DNA from: Schwartzia succinivorans DSM 10502
Lineage (GTDB): Bacteria; Bacillota; Negativicutes; Selenomonadales; Selenomonadaceae
Direction: 5' to 3'
Length of the DNA stretch: 64,000 nt
NCBI RefSeq assembly: GCF_900129225.1
Contig: NZ_FQUG01000006.1
Location: 88,221 to 152,220 of the forward strand
The notes under the pieces were generated by a model. That model saw nothing but the letters and a program-made list of their open reading frames with translations, was not told the DNA's origin and searched no databases. The translations under genes and the position numbers were made by a program. Positions 44,951-54,215 of the stretch are shown piece by piece (within the stretch, counting starts at the first letter, position 1; every line of letters starts with the position of its first letter).

Positions 44951-46156
44951 ATGAACTTATCAATTAAAATTTTCATTGCTCTGGTTTTGGCTGCCGTCGT
45001 CGGTGTCGCCGCAGGTCCCGAGGGACTTCCTTTCATTAAATGGTGGATTGCTCCTATCGGAACGATTTTCATCAATCTTATCAAGATGATGATTGTTCCT
45101 GTAGTATTTACATCTCTTGTCGTTGGCATGACAAGCCTCGGAGATACAAAGACTCTTGGCCGTATCGGAATCAAGACGGTTCTTATCTATCTCGTTACGA
45201 CGGCTGTCGCTATCGTAATCGGCTTCGGTGTTGCCAGCTTCGGTCATCCTGGCACAGGCATTCAGCTTGCCGCTGATGCAACGGTCACGGTAAAAGAGGC
45301 TCCGTCAGTCATGCAGGTTTTGGTGAACATGGTTCCGACGAATCCTGTTCAGTCCATGGCAAAGGCTGAAATCCTGCCTGTCATCATGTTCGCTATCTTC
45401 ATCGGCTACGGTATCATTGAGGTAGGCGGCAAGAAGGCTGAGCTTTTGATGGTGGTTTTTGATGCTGCCGCTGAGGTCTGCTACAAGATTATTGCCGCAA
45501 TCATGAAGGTTTCTCCTATCGGCGTATTCGCGCTCCTTCTTCCTGTTGTTGCCGCAAACGGCCCTAAGGTTCTTCTTCCGCTCATTTCCGTTATTGCCTG
45601 CATGGCAGTCGGAAGCATTATACATGTAGTCGGCGTTTACTCCACTATCGCAAGTGTCGGTGCGCATATTTCTCCGGCTAAATTCTTCCGCGGCATGGCT
45701 GAGGCTATGCTTATCGCTTTCTCCACCTGCAGCAGCGCAGGTACGCTTCCCGTCAACATGAAAAATCTTCAGGAGAAGCTTGGCTGTTCCCGTGAGGTCA
45801 CCAGCTTCGTTCTTCCGCTGGGCGCGACAATCAACATGGATGGAACAGCGCTCTACATGGGCGTATGCTCCCTCTTTATCGCAAATGTATTCGGTGTTGA
45901 CCTTTCTGTACAGCAGATGCTGATGATTGTCTTCACAGGTACGCTTGCTTCCATCGGTACGGCAGGTGTTCCGGGCGCAGGTCTTATCATGCTCGCTATG
46001 GTTCTCCAGTCCGTAGGTCTTCCGATTGAAGGACTTGCACTGGTAGCAGGTATTGACCGTGTTCTTGATATGTTCCGTACATGCCTGAACATCACAGGCG
46101 ATGCTGCTGTTGCTCTCGCTATCGACCGCACTGAGCATCATAAGGTTGTTGCGTAA
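44951..46156 (+). CDS. Dicarboxylate/amino acid:cation symporter (DAACS family)
   Basis: A 401-residue membrane carrier for glutamate, aspartate or C4-dicarboxylates with Na+ or H+. The start is at MNLSIKIFIALVL. Family motifs are the serine-rich hairpin loop (STCSSAGTLPVNM), NMDGTALYMG in TM7, the GTAGVPGAG loop (hairpin 2) and a final GIDRVLDMFRTCLNITGDAA with the conserved Asp/Arg substrate contacts. The ATG at 44951 follows GAGGGAGGGG. No partner genes adjoin it. Confidence 0.93.
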   Translation: MNLSIKIFIALVLAAVVGVAAGPEGLPFIKWWIAPIGTIFINLIKMMIVPVVFTSLVVGMTSLGDTKTLGRIGIKTVLIYLVTTAVAIVIGFGVASFGHPGTGIQLAADATVTVKEAPSVMQVLVNMVPTNPVQSMAKAEILPVIMFAIFIGYGIIEVGGKKAELLMVVFDAAAEVCYKIIAAIMKVSPIGVFALLLPVVAANGPKVLLPLISVIACMAVGSIIHVVGVYSTIASVGAHISPAKFFRGMAEAMLIAFSTCSSAGTLPVNMKNLQEKLGCSREVTSFVLPLGATINMDGTALYMGVCSLFIANVFGVDLSVQQMLMIVFTGTLASIGTAGVPGAGLIMLAMVLQSVGLPIEGLALVAGIDRVLDMFRTCLNITGDAAVALAIDRTEHHKVVA

Positions 46157-46182
46157 TATCCCCGAAAACTCAAGATTTTCAG

Positions 46183-46212
46183 AGACCGTCCGCAGAAAAC
46201 GGACGGTCTTTT
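46183..46212 (+). terminator. Terminator of the DAACS gene
   Basis: AGACCGTCCG-CAGAAAA-CGGACGGTCTTTTC. Confidence 0.9.
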
Positions 46213-46368
46213 CTTTTGCCTTTTTCTAATAAACATAAAATATTTAAGGGATATACCTGAAATACCTTAATGATTTCTTGATTTTGCCGTTATATGGTTA
46301 CATTGAGTTTACAAAATTAAGCTGCGCCCCTATACTTATATACATACTTAACATCGGAGGGGTTTCAG

Positions 46369-47799
46369 ATGGATTTTGCAAAGCTTTTGGCTGATATAAA
46401 TAACTTCGTGTGGGGACCCGTCATGCTGGCGCTTCTCGTCGGCACAGGCGTATTTCTCACGGTTCGGCTTCACTTCCTGCCCTGGAGAAACCTTTTTTAC
46501 GCCATGAAGCTCATTTTTACAAAAAAAGGAGAGACTGAGGGCGATATTACGCCGTTCCAGTCCCTGATGACGGCGCTTTCCGCTACCATCGGTACAGGAA
46601 ACATCGTCGGTGTCGCTACGGCTATGGTGCTGGGCGGCCCGGGTGCTCTCGTGTGGATGTGGATCAGCGCGGCCTTCGGACTTTCCACGAAATACGGTGA
46701 ATCCGTTCTTGCGGTCAAATATCGTGAGACCAACAGCATCGGCGAGATGTCAGGCGGCCCGATGTATGCCATGCGTAACGGCATAGGCGGTACGGTGGGC
46801 AAGGTAATGGGTGTTATGTTTGCCTTCTTTGCGGCAACGGCGTCCTTCGGAATCGGAAACATGACACAGGCCAACGCAATGGCAGCGGCACTTGAGAGCG
46901 GATTTTTTGTGCCGACGTGGATTACGGGCGCGGTTGTCATGGTTGCCTCTCTTATCGTTTTGACACGCGGCATAAGAAGCATAGGCGCTGTATCCGGGGT
47001 AGTGGTTCCTGCTATGTCAGTTTTCTACTTCTGCATGACGCTTATCGTTATCGTTATGAATTTCTCCGCTATTCCTGCAGGTCTTTCCGAGATATTCCGC
47101 ATGGCGTTTTCCTTTGACGCTGTGGCAGGCGGCGTCGGCGGCTCCATAATCGCAACCATCCTCACCTCCATGCGCTGGGGTGTTGCCCGCGGCGTATTCT
47201 CCAACGAAGCAGGTCTCGGCTCCGCTCCTATAGCTGCGGCTGCCGCGCAGACAGACCATCCGGCGCGTCAGGGCTATGTAAATATGACAGGAACCTTCTT
47301 CGATACCATGATTGTATGTATGCTCACGGGACTTGCCATCTCCTCGTCGGGAGTTCTCGGCACTGTGGACCCTGAAACGGGAAAGCTTGTATCGGGAGTA
47401 CAGCTCACGGTCCTGGCTCTCGGCACGGTATTCGGTGAATACGCGAAATACGTCGTGGCAGTTGCTCTGGCACTGTTTTCCTTCTCAACTATTCTCGGCT
47501 GGGAATATTACGGTGAAAAATCCTTCGAGTACCTTTTCAAAAACCGCAAGGCCATCATGGGCTACCGCATAGTCTACAGCATGGCGACCTACATCGGCGC
47601 AACAATGGCACTTGATATGGTCTGGAATATCTCCGATACAATGAACGGCCTCATGGCTATTCCAAACCTCATCTGCCTGCTGTGGCTCAGCAAGGACATT
47701 GCAGATGTGACCTTTGATTACGAGGAAAATGTAGTGGCTCTCGAAAAAAAGGGCGTAGAGAATAACTGCAAGGACACTTTTGCAGATACAAATCAATGA
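46369..47799 (+). CDS. Alanine/glycine:cation symporter (AGCS family)
   Basis: A 476-residue Na+-coupled carrier of alanine or glycine. Family signatures are LSATIGTGNIVGVATAMVLGGPGALVWMW near residues 65-95 and GVARGVFSNEAGLGSAPIAAAAA around 270. The usual 11 or so helices can be followed. AUCGGAGGGG-type ribosome site (GGAGGGG) precedes the ATG. It is single, ending at the hairpin at 47811. Confidence 0.94.
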   Translation: MDFAKLLADINNFVWGPVMLALLVGTGVFLTVRLHFLPWRNLFYAMKLIFTKKGETEGDITPFQSLMTALSATIGTGNIVGVATAMVLGGPGALVWMWISAAFGLSTKYGESVLAVKYRETNSIGEMSGGPMYAMRNGIGGTVGKVMGVMFAFFAATASFGIGNMTQANAMAAALESGFFVPTWITGAVVMVASLIVLTRGIRSIGAVSGVVVPAMSVFYFCMTLIVIVMNFSAIPAGLSEIFRMAFSFDAVAGGVGGSIIATILTSMRWGVARGVFSNEAGLGSAPIAAAAAQTDHPARQGYVNMTGTFFDTMIVCMLTGLAISSSGVLGTVDPETGKLVSGVQLTVLALGTVFGEYAKYVVAVALALFSFSTILGWEYYGEKSFEYLFKNRKAIMGYRIVYSMATYIGATMALDMVWNISDTMNGLMAIPNLICLLWLSKDIADVTFDYEENVVALEKKGVENNCKDTFADTNQ

Positions 47800-47810
47800 A
47801 ATAAGCAAAG

Positions 47811-47846
47811 AAAAGGCTTCCGCGCCATGAAGTGCGGAAGCCTTTT
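47811..47846. terminator. Bidirectional terminator, AGCS gene and PSD-like gene
   Basis: AAAAGGCTTCCGC-GCCATGAAGT-GCGGAAGCCTTTT lies between convergent genes and works symmetrically. Confidence 0.9.
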
Positions 47847-47874
47847 GCTATTCAGTGTTTAGTATTTAGTATAT

Positions 47875-49140
47875 TCAGCGTTTAACAGGGGTCAGCTTTG
47901 CGTATGCCTCACCCATGAGGAGATGCTTGAAGGTTCCCGCTGCTTTTCCCGGCGGACAAACCAAAGATACATCCACGCAGGACTGGAATACCATTACGAT
48001 ATCGCTGCCTCCGAAGAGGAAGTATCCCATGGGGTCGCCCTTCTTGACGACTTTGCCCACAGCAAGGTCTTTTTCCCAGTTGCAGGAGCATATCTGCGAC
48101 ATGCCGATGGGGAGAATAGCGACAAGTCCGTATTTTTCAGTTTCAACCACAACGCAGTCGCGGGTTTCGAGCATCTGCCATCCGGGGATGGTATCCTCGA
48201 GAACATAACGGGAGCTCTTGGGATCCCATACGGTGATGCCGCCGGCACCGTTGACGGCAGGAATTTTCCGAAGTTCAACAATTTTTCCGCTGACAGGGAA
48301 GTGATAGCGGTGATAGTCGTTTACATCAAGGAAGGTATGTGTCAGCGTGCCGCCCTTAAACGCGTCGGCGTAAGCAGAGCCCGGGCCCAGGAGCTGGGCA
48401 ACGGAATTAAAGGTTGCGGACTTGATGGCAACGCCTTCTTTTTGCACCAGGTTGCCTTCATTGTCGATTTTCCAGATTCCCTGTGGCTGGGCATCCGCAG
48501 GAGAAACCACCTCGGATTTTGCAATCGGACGGACAGACGGGTCAATCAGATGACGGGCAAACCAGTCGTTAAAGCTGACCCATACGTTTTCCTCTGCATA
48601 CCATCCGTGCTGCATGTTCATGGAGGGGTCCTGTTTTATCTTCTGATAATAGCTGTCGTTCCAGCTTTCCTTCGTTGAAAGATATTTTCCCCATTCAATG
48701 GAATATTCACGGAGCCATGAAGCGAGGGGCTCATGGTATTGAAGGGTAGGATAATAATATCCGTGCCCTTCCAGCTCCTCCAGAGGCTGGTCAAAAAGGA
48801 ACCAGATGTAGTCCACGCTCTGGTCAATATGGCTATAAAGCGTGGGGTAGGAAGCATCCTTCAGAACGTTCCACGGCATACATGTAGCAGCCCAGTCCAG
48901 AAACGGATAAAGCTCCTGAACGCTCTGAACCGGATTCGTATTGCGGTCCGGATTGATTTCCTTCGCCTTTGCGATGGATTTTTCCATCAAAACCATAAGC
49001 TCCGGGTCGGATTCCAGACAATTCATCATTGCGATGGCGGGCTTCGAGTGGGGCGTATACGGGGCGGATGCCGCCTGAACACTTAGACTGAAGACCACGA
49101 GCAAAAAGCCGAGCAGCAGAGCAGAAAGCTTTCTTCTCAT
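47875..49140 (-). CDS. Exported phosphatidylserine-decarboxylase-related protein
   Basis: A 421-residue protein with a Sec signal peptide (MRRKLSALLLGFLLVVFSLSVQA-A). Residues 60-200 are a helical PSD-associated region (SFNDWFARHL). The C-terminal part has the PSD core: LDVNDYHRYHFPVSGKI (catalytic His near 275) and YFLFGGSDIVMVFQ (around 376), corresponding to the LGST-type self-cleavage site that forms the pyruvoyl group; here it reads GGSD, keeping the serine. Ordinary PSD is a membrane enzyme without a cleavable signal. Substrate or activity outside the cytoplasm is unknown. Confidence 0.78.
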   Translation of the reverse strand: MRRKLSALLLGFLLVVFSLSVQAASAPYTPHSKPAIAMMNCLESDPELMVLMEKSIAKAKEINPDRNTNPVQSVQELYPFLDWAATCMPWNVLKDASYPTLYSHIDQSVDYIWFLFDQPLEELEGHGYYYPTLQYHEPLASWLREYSIEWGKYLSTKESWNDSYYQKIKQDPSMNMQHGWYAEENVWVSFNDWFARHLIDPSVRPIAKSEVVSPADAQPQGIWKIDNEGNLVQKEGVAIKSATFNSVAQLLGPGSAYADAFKGGTLTHTFLDVNDYHRYHFPVSGKIVELRKIPAVNGAGGITVWDPKSSRYVLEDTIPGWQMLETRDCVVVETEKYGLVAILPIGMSQICSCNWEKDLAVGKVVKKGDPMGYFLFGGSDIVMVFQSCVDVSLVCPPGKAAGTFKHLLMGEAYAKLTPVKR

Positions 49141-49325
49141 AAAAACTCCCCCTTTGTCATTATAAAAAGATTTTTGTACTTAAATTTTGACTGAAATAGA
49201 GAATATTGTCAATTATCTGTAAAATGTTTTTTGCCTGCAAATAACTCTGCCGCAGCTGAATTTAATATTTTTTTATGGAAAAACTTCATCGGGGGCAGTA
49301 TATTAGAAGGGAAGGAGGGGCTTAT

Positions 49326-50270
49326 ATGGATTTTTCGGGCTTTCAGATTGCGTTTCAGGCTGTTGCCCCTGTGTTTGTTCTCATAGGCATCGGACTTGTC
49401 ATACGCGCCCGTCATCTTTTGACGGATGAGGAGCTGAAACGGGTAAACGGCATGGTATTTCAGATATTCTTCTTTATCATGCTTTTTTACAGCACCTACA
49501 CGACTAATATCCGTCAGACCTTTCAGCCGAGGCTCATCGCCTTTGCCTTATGCTCCCTTGCCGTTATCTACATTGTGCCCTTTCTGCTTGTGCCGCGCTT
49601 TGAGCCATCGGACAAACGCCGCGGCGCCATGATACAGGCGATATACAGAAGCAATTTTGTCCTTTTGGGCATTCCCTTAATAGCGAATCTTTTCGGCGAG
49701 GAAAATATCGCTGTAACAACCATGATGGTTGCTGTTGTTGTGCCCATATACAATGTCCTGGGTGTCATGACTCTTGAAATATTCCGGGGAGGAAAGGTCG
49801 CGCCCCTTACTCTCATGAGGAACGTTTTCAAAAATCCCATGATACAGGGAGCAATCGTCGGAGCATTGTTTCTTATCATTGGAATCCCTGTGCCGGAAAT
49901 CGTGATGAAGCCCCTCAGACAGGTCACCGCAGCCACGAGTCCTATCGCCCTCATCATTCTGGGGGCGTCCTTTCATCTCGGCAGTACAGCTGACCACATG
50001 AAGCAGCTCGTTACCTGCGTTGTGAGCCGTCTTATTATCATACCGGGAGTGGTGCTGTCGTCGGCAGCCCTCTTGGGCTTCCGCGGCGTGGAGTTTGCCA
50101 CTCTCATCGGAATCTTTGCGTCACCCTGCGCGGTAGCAGGCTTTGCCATGGCGCAGCAGATGGACAGCGACGCGGAGCTCGCCGGGAACTGTGTCGTGTT
50201 TACCACCGCTCTTTCCTGCCTTACACTTTTCGGGTGGATTGTTCTTTTCCACACTCTTGGCGTTCTTTGA
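49326..50270 (+). CDS. AEC-family (auxin efflux carrier-like) permease
   Basis: A 314-residue membrane protein of about 10 helices. PVFVLIGIGLVIRARHLLTDEELKRVNGMVFQIFF at the start and a central IYRSNFVLLGIPLIANLFG are typical of AEC proteins, which move malate, other organic acids or amino acids. The ATG at 49326 follows GAAGGAGGGG. The substrate is not determinable. Confidence 0.88.
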   Translation: MDFSGFQIAFQAVAPVFVLIGIGLVIRARHLLTDEELKRVNGMVFQIFFFIMLFYSTYTTNIRQTFQPRLIAFALCSLAVIYIVPFLLVPRFEPSDKRRGAMIQAIYRSNFVLLGIPLIANLFGEENIAVTTMMVAVVVPIYNVLGVMTLEIFRGGKVAPLTLMRNVFKNPMIQGAIVGALFLIIGIPVPEIVMKPLRQVTAATSPIALIILGASFHLGSTADHMKQLVTCVVSRLIIIPGVVLSSAALLGFRGVEFATLIGIFASPCAVAGFAMAQQMDSDAELAGNCVVFTTALSCLTLFGWIVLFHTLGVL

Positions 50271-50303
50271 ATATCTATGAGAATTTAAGCTAAAACCCTT
50301 CGG

Positions 50304-50580
50304 GATATCCACGATACTGTGTGGATAACTTGAAAGGTTTTTCGTATTTTCGGGCAGGTTATCCACAGTTATGCACAGAGAACGGCTGTTTTGTGAATAA
50401 AATTGGGGATAACTGTGGAAAAATACATGATATTCCCGGTGAAAAATTTCCGACACCAGATATTGTATTGTTTTGCATATTTATGAAAATATGCAAATTA
50501 AAATAAACCCTATTGACAAAGTATGAAATAACCATTACTATATAAACATAGCAATCAACTATGTTATGTATTTTTTCAGG
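50304..50580. other. DnaA-box cluster with adjoining AT-rich DNA (candidate oriC)
   Basis: Four exact TTATNCACA boxes lie within 81 bases: 50320-50328 (reverse), 50359-50367 (TTATCCACA), 50369-50377 (TTATGCACA) and 50392-50400 (reverse). Two one-mismatch boxes follow at 50404-50412 and 50414-50422. The next 150 bases are strongly AT-rich (TTTGCATATTTATG, AAATTAAAATAAACCC) and could be an unwinding element. No dnaA, dnaN or rpmH gene adjoins it, so it may instead be a DnaA-titrating or regulatory site. Confidence 0.65.
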
Positions 50581-50592
50581 AGGCAGAGAAGC

Positions 50593-51525
50593 ATGGGAAA
50601 AATCTATCAAAGTATTACGGAATTGATTGGGCATACACCGCTGCTTCAGGCAAACAACTTCATCAAGGCAAACAAGCTTGAGGCGAACATTCTTGTTAAG
50701 CTGGAGTATTTCAATCCGGCAGGCAGTGTAAAGGACCGCATCGCAAAGGCTATGATTGAGGACGCGGAGAAAAAGGGAATTCTCACGAAGGACTCCGTCA
50801 TCATCGAGCCTACCAGCGGCAACACAGGTATCGGACTTGCAAGCTTTGCCGCGGCCCGCGGCTACCGCGCAATACTCACGATGCCTGAGACGATGAGTGT
50901 GGAGCGCAGAAATCTTTTGAAGGCCTATGGCGCGGAGATTGTTCTGACCGACGGAGCCAAGGGAATGAAGGGCGCAATCGAAAAGGCTGACGAGCTTGCG
51001 AAGAAGACACCCCATTCATTTATTCCGTCGCAGTTCACGAACCCTGTAAATCCCGCGGCACATAAGGGCTCCACAGGACCGGAAATCTGGGAGGACACAG
51101 ACGGCAATGTGGACGTATTCATCGCAGGTGTAGGCACAGGCGGTACTCTTACGGGAGTCGGCTCGTATATTAAGGAAAGAAAGCCTGAGGTCAAGGTGAT
51201 TGCCGTAGAGCCTGCATCCTCCCCGGTGCTTTCCGAGGGCAAGGCCGGAGCGCACAAGATTCAGGGTATCGGCGCAGGGTTTGTTCCTGATACACTGGAT
51301 ACGTCGGTGTACGACGAGGTTATCCCTGTTGCCAACGAGGATGCCTTCCGTTATGGCCGTGAGTTCTCCAGGACAGAGGGTGTTCTTGTGGGTATATCCT
51401 CGGGAGCAGCTCTGGCAGCCGCAGTGCAGGCAGCAGGCCGTCCCGAGAACAAAGGAAAAAATATCGTGGTTCTTCTTCCGGATACAGGAGACCGCTATCT
51501 CTCAACAGAGCTTTTCGCTGACTGA
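50593..51525 (+). CDS. cysK: Cysteine synthase (O-acetylserine sulfhydrylase)
   Basis: A 310-residue PLP enzyme making cysteine from O-acetylserine and sulfide. PLP Lys lies in [11 protein letters not shown] (about residue 47). [12 protein letters not shown] binds the substrate, [14 protein letters not shown] the phosphate, and [11 protein letters not shown] and [10 protein letters not shown] complete the signature. The ATG at 50593 follows CAGGAGGCAG; bases before it are the AT-rich part of the DnaA-box region. No cysE or sulfate genes are adjacent. Confidence 0.95.
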   Translation: MGKIYQSITELIGHTPLLQANNFIKANKLEANILVKLEYFNPAGSVKDRIAKAMIEDAEKKGILTKDSVIIEPTSGNTGIGLASFAAARGYRAILTMPETMSVERRNLLKAYGAEIVLTDGAKGMKGAIEKADELAKKTPHSFIPSQFTNPVNPAAHKGSTGPEIWEDTDGNVDVFIAGVGTGGTLTGVGSYIKERKPEVKVIAVEPASSPVLSEGKAGAHKIQGIGAGFVPDTLDTSVYDEVIPVANEDAFRYGREFSRTEGVLVGISSGAALAAAVQAAGRPENKGKNIVVLLPDTGDRYLSTELFAD

Positions 51526-51533
51526 GCAGAAAA

Positions 51534-51564
51534 AATCCCGGCACGTTTTTCGTGTCGGGATTTT
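51534..51564 (+). terminator. Terminator of cysK
   Basis: AATCCCGGCACG-TTTTT-CGTGTCGGGATT followed by TTTT; A residues before it allow use by the converging gene too. Confidence 0.92.
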
Positions 51565-51589
51565 TTATTGGAATAATTGAGGCAAAGTC

Positions 51590-52603
51590 TTATTTCCTTA
51601 AAATATACTTCTCGGCATTCAGGTGGAATACCTTTTCTTTTTCTTCGTCGGTCAATTCCAGAGAATCCATATATTTCATCATAGCAGACAAGCATTCATA
51701 AGGATAATCCGAAGCAAAAATAATGCTGTCAATACCGAGAGCCTTCTTTGTGCATTCAAAAGCAAGCTTGGACATATTACCGCTTGTTGTTACAACAACA
51801 TTTTTGTTCTTGAAGTAATACGAAACGGAATGCTTCATTTTTACTTCATCATCCCTGATCCATTCAAAGCGGTTATCAACTCTTTCCAATATAAACGGGA
51901 AGTATTCACCCAGATGACCAAGAATCATTCTTAATTTCGGGAATTTATCAAATGTCCCGTTTAATATGAGTCTTAATGAAGTTTTCATGGCGTCCAGGCC
52001 AAAACCGAGTCCCGGGGAAGAATACACGTAACCCATATTTTTCATATCTGCGTCATCGGATGCCTGCGGATGAACATAAACCGCGCAGCCCAGCTCTTCA
52101 GTCTTGGCAAGCAGAGGAAGATATTTTTCCTCATATAAGTGTTCAGTCTTATAGTTGGAATGTGTATGCCAATATTCAAACCCTAATTCATTTATACAGC
52201 GTTCAAGCTCTTTGATTGCTTCATCAACATAAGGAGTTGGCAAAACTGCGGCGCCAAGGAAACGGCCGGGGTATTTTTTCATTATTTCAGCAACTGCGTC
52301 ATTAGACTTCTTCGCAAACGCAACCGCTTGTCCCTTCGGCAGCTCTTCCAGAGCCGGAGAGGAAGACAGAACGCTTACATCAATACCGTTTTTATCCATA
52401 ACGGCAACTCTTTCTGCGCCAAAATTCAATAATTCATCAATAACAGGATATTCATTTGTTACACCGTCAAAGCGGGCAAAAACCTTATCCCGCACCTCCA
52501 GGACTTTAGTTTCCGGATAGTATCGCATTGCCTCCTTTCGTGTGGAAAGATAGTCCATCATTTCAGGTAAGTAGTAGTGGAATTCGCAGTCAATGATTTT
52601 CAT
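51590..52603 (-). CDS. Amidohydrolase-superfamily protein (ACMSD/gamma-resorcylate decarboxylase-like)
   Basis: A 337-residue TIM-barrel metal enzyme. The N-terminal metal motif reads CEFHYY (Glu-x-His, in place of His-x-His), as in some decarboxylases of this group. Further ligands are the His in VYVHPQAS, LGHLGEYFPF and Asp in FASDYPYE. The group contains nonhydrolytic decarboxylases and hydratases for aromatic or unsaturated acids; the substrate is unknown. GGAGGGG precedes the ATG. It is encoded alone. Confidence 0.85.
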   Translation of the reverse strand: MKIIDCEFHYYLPEMMDYLSTRKEAMRYYPETKVLEVRDKVFARFDGVTNEYPVIDELLNFGAERVAVMDKNGIDVSVLSSSPALEELPKGQAVAFAKKSNDAVAEIMKKYPGRFLGAAVLPTPYVDEAIKELERCINELGFEYWHTHSNYKTEHLYEEKYLPLLAKTEELGCAVYVHPQASDDADMKNMGYVYSSPGLGFGLDAMKTSLRLILNGTFDKFPKLRMILGHLGEYFPFILERVDNRFEWIRDDEVKMKHSVSYYFKNKNVVVTTSGNMSKLAFECTKKALGIDSIIFASDYPYECLSAMMKYMDSLELTDEEKEKVFHLNAEKYILRK

Positions 52604-52779
52604 AATATCCCCTCCAATGATAACCTTTTTATAATAATAGAATATTATTCTTTGATTGTAAAATGATTTCTACCGTGTAAAAAGGAATTATGACGAGGCA
52701 GCTTCTTTTTTGGACAGATTTTAGAACATACAGACGTGACATTTCGTGTTCTGCACGAAAAACAGTAGCATTTTCGCAT

Positions 52780-52837
52780 GGAATAGAGTATGATTTATTA
52801 TCATGTACGGAATAGAGTATGAGTTATTATCATGTAT
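52780..52837. repeat. Two tandem 29-base copies before trkA
   Basis: The unit begins GGAATAGAGTATGA and ends TTATTATCATGTA; copies at 52780-52808 and 52809-52837 differ at two positions. Being just upstream of trkA, the duplication may double a promoter or operator. Confidence 0.85.
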
Positions 52838-52862
52838 CGAAGGAAACAGGGAGTGAAGAATT

Positions 52863-54209
52863 GTGAGAATCGTCGTTGTGGGTGCAGGAAAGCTGGGCTA
52901 CAGCATTTCCGAGCTTTTGTCCCGCGAACAGTATGAGGTCGTTTTGATTGACCGTGACGCGACGCGTCTGGAGGAGGCAAAAAACCGCCTGGACGTGCTC
53001 ACCATCATGGCGAACGGCTCCCATCCGCAGACGATGCAGGATATGGACGTAAAAAAGGCGGATGTTCTTATAGCGGTTACGGCAAGCGATGAGACGAACA
53101 TGGTCAGCTGCATGCTGGCAAAGAAAGCAGGTATACGCCATACTGTCGCCCGTATCAGCGACCTTCTCTTTATTGAGCGTTCAAAGGACGAGATAAAGAG
53201 AATGTTCAACATTGACCTTCTTCTGATGCCTGAATACATAGCTGCCCGTGAAATCAACCGCATTCTCATGACACCTGCTGCTCTCAACGTAGAGGATTTT
53301 GCGGACGGCAAGGTGCGTCTTTTCGAGACAAAGGTAAAGGCCGACTCCAAATACGTAGGCGTGCCGTTCAAAAAGCTGAATATGCCGCCGTCCATTCTCG
53401 CAGGCATGATATTCCGCGACCATCGGATGATTATTCCTCACGGTGATGACTGCCTTATGCCCATGGACAACGCGTATTTCATCGGAAGCACAAAGGATAT
53501 TGAGGCCTTCAGCAAAAACTTCGTACGCCGTGAGGCCCACAAGCTGGAGCGCGTTCTCATAATCGGCGCGGGCCGCACAGGCCGCTCCCTTGCCACCATG
53601 CTTGACAGGCAGGGTGTAAATGTAAAGATTATAGACAAGGACCGGGAACGTTCGCAGCTTGCGGCGGAGCGCCTCAAGAACAACGGTATTTCAATACTGG
53701 GTGACGGAACGAATATCGACCTTTTGAACGAGGAATCCGTAAGCGCGGCTGATGTGGTTGTCTGCCTTACCCAGGATGACAAGCTGAACATGATGATGGC
53801 ACTTCTGGCGAAGCATCTTGGTGCCCGCGAGACAGTAGTGCGCGTTGCGAGAAGCGAATACAACGACCTTATGGAGAAGGTCGGTATCGACATAGTTATT
53901 TCAGCGAGACTCCTTGCAGCCAGCGAGGTGCTTGCGTTTGTACGCCGCGGCGGTGTCGTATCCGTGTCTCTTCTTGAGGGCGCACAGGCTGAGGCGGTGG
54001 AGGTCATCGTACAGGAAAAATCCCTTGTGGCGGGACGTCCGCTGAAGGAAGTCCGTGTACCGAAGGAATGTCTCGTCTGCGCTTACGTCAGAAACGGAGA
54101 GGCATTTATCCCTAACGGTAACTCGGTGCTGATGCCCGGGGACCGCGCCGTGCTCTTCATTCAGCCGAAGTTTTCGCAGAAGGTCATGTCGTATTTCAAG
54201 AGAGGTTAA
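52863..54209 (+). CDS. trkA: Potassium uptake regulator TrkA
   Basis: A 448-residue cytoplasmic gating ring with two RCK units. Each has a Rossmann nucleotide fold (VVVGAGKLGYSISELL at the start; VLIIGAGRTGRSLATML near residue 235) followed by a TrkA-C domain. It binds NAD(H) or ATP/ADP to gate TrkH. GTG start at 52863 follows GGGAGTG. It is 6 bases before the first trkH gene, so one operon is likely. Confidence 0.95.
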   Translation: MRIVVVGAGKLGYSISELLSREQYEVVLIDRDATRLEEAKNRLDVLTIMANGSHPQTMQDMDVKKADVLIAVTASDETNMVSCMLAKKAGIRHTVARISDLLFIERSKDEIKRMFNIDLLLMPEYIAAREINRILMTPAALNVEDFADGKVRLFETKVKADSKYVGVPFKKLNMPPSILAGMIFRDHRMIIPHGDDCLMPMDNAYFIGSTKDIEAFSKNFVRREAHKLERVLIIGAGRTGRSLATMLDRQGVNVKIIDKDRERSQLAAERLKNNGISILGDGTNIDLLNEESVSAADVVVCLTQDDKLNMMMALLAKHLGARETVVRVARSEYNDLMEKVGIDIVISARLLAASEVLAFVRRGGVVSVSLLEGAQAEAVEVIVQEKSLVAGRPLKEVRVPKECLVCAYVRNGEAFIPNGNSVLMPGDRAVLFIQPKFSQKVMSYFKRG

Positions 54210-54215
54210 GCGTTC

